Shown one piece after another: positions 63,784-64,000 of a stretch of DNA of 64,000 bases; the stretch's first letter is position 1; every line of letters begins with the position of its first letter. The position numbers and the translations under genes were made by a program. Under the pieces are notes generated by a model that was not told where the DNA came from, did no database searches, and saw nothing but the letters and a program-made list of their open reading frames with translations. The stretch comes from Couchioplanes caeruleus. Lineage in GTDB: Bacteria; Actinomycetota; Actinomycetes; Mycobacteriales; Micromonosporaceae. Location of the stretch: the NCBI RefSeq assembly GCF_023499255.1, contig NZ_CP092183.1, positions 4,460,501 through 4,524,500 on the forward strand. Direction: 5' to 3'.

Positions 63784-64000
63784 ACCGGCACTGATTCCGT
63801 CTTCCCACGCGCCGCGGCCGAGCGCGCGGTCAGCCGGGACAGCAACCCGGTGAACGCCAGTCCCAGTCCGGTCCACAGCGTGACCTGCGTGCCCAGTGAG
63901 CTGATCCGGAAGTCCCACAACAGGCTCGGCGGGAACGTGTCCGGCACCTCGTCGATCGACGGCAGCAGGACGTAGCCGACCGTGACGACCAGCAGGAACG
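63780..64000 (-). CDS. cbtA: CbtA-type cobalt transporter, C-terminal part
   Basis: The window ends inside this gene. The visible 72 residues start FLLVVTVGYVLLPSIDEVP and contain TFPPSLLWDFRISSLGTQVTLW, then a last membrane helix and a basic tail ending TESVPV. The pattern fits the C-terminal end of CbtA, a predicted cobalt transporter often controlled by a cobalamin riboswitch, which would lie outside this window. It is translationally coupled to the phosphatase gene. It could supply cobalt for the B12-dependent KamDE enzyme nearby. Confidence 0.75.
   Translation of the reverse strand, partial: FLLVVTVGYVLLPSIDEVPDTFPPSLLWDFRISSLGTQVTLWTGLGLAFTGLLSRLTARSAAARGKTESVPV

Overview
This window is high-GC chromosomal DNA, densely coding on both strands, from an actinobacterium. 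RbpA, DUF2382 and CsbD stress proteins, the paired lnt and polyprenol-phosphate-mannose synthase genes, and many leaderless genes point to the Actinobacteria. The mixture of families suggests Micromonosporaceae (Actinoplanes-like), but that is an inference. I see no rRNA, tRNA, insertion sequence, prophage or CRISPR array. The ends cut one gene on the left (stop at 149) and one on the right (cbtA, 63780 onward).

1-13 kb: a secreted GH114 protein, then selA-selB (selenocysteine incorporation). An XRE regulator and a type I methionyl aminopeptidase diverge around a duplicated operator. A 16-codon leader with a hairpin precedes an alpha/beta hydrolase. A TetR regulator and a TIM-barrel protein diverge around a palindrome. 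A coupled minus-strand operon encodes a DHA2 exporter, a spore-photoproduct-lyase-like radical SAM protein, a methyltransferase and a P-loop kinase. A second MFS transporter follows.

13-34 kb: a PRC-barrel stress protein, glgX, small enzymes of DUF4037, DUF1810 and DUF1801 families, a D-amino-acid oxidase, a UPF0718/TIGR03943 membrane pair, two membrane cyclic-di-GMP proteins with related sensor halves, an acyl-CoA dehydrogenase, an isochorismatase-like hydrolase and an FBP-domain protein.

32-48 kb: a LacI-controlled locus with a Gfo/Idh/MocA oxidoreductase and a secreted GH30-CBM glucanase, an exporter, a HIT protein, an amidohydrolase, YcnI with a small membrane protein, a 5'-3' exonuclease, another acyl-CoA dehydrogenase, a STAS protein, an Lrp regulator and a secreted GH15 enzyme.

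48.4-56.4 kb: the most distinctive locus is a lysine aminomutase cluster. kamA (lysine 2,3-aminomutase) diverges from a tightly coupled operon of kdd, an amidohydrolase, kamD, kamE, kal and a MutL-type reactivase. It covers lysine to beta-lysine to 3,5-diaminohexanoate to 5-amino-3-oxohexanoate, and the final ammonia lyase. The cleavage enzyme Kce is absent, and an amidohydrolase occupies the operon instead.

56.4-64 kb: a promoter and a strong terminator bracket about 300 nt with no gene but long-range complementary arms, a probable structured RNA whose layout recalls 6S or Ms1. Then come lnt-ppm1, fxsA, rbpA with a SigR-type promoter, repeat-rich intergenic DNA, a coiled-coil zinc protein and a cbtA/phosphatase pair.
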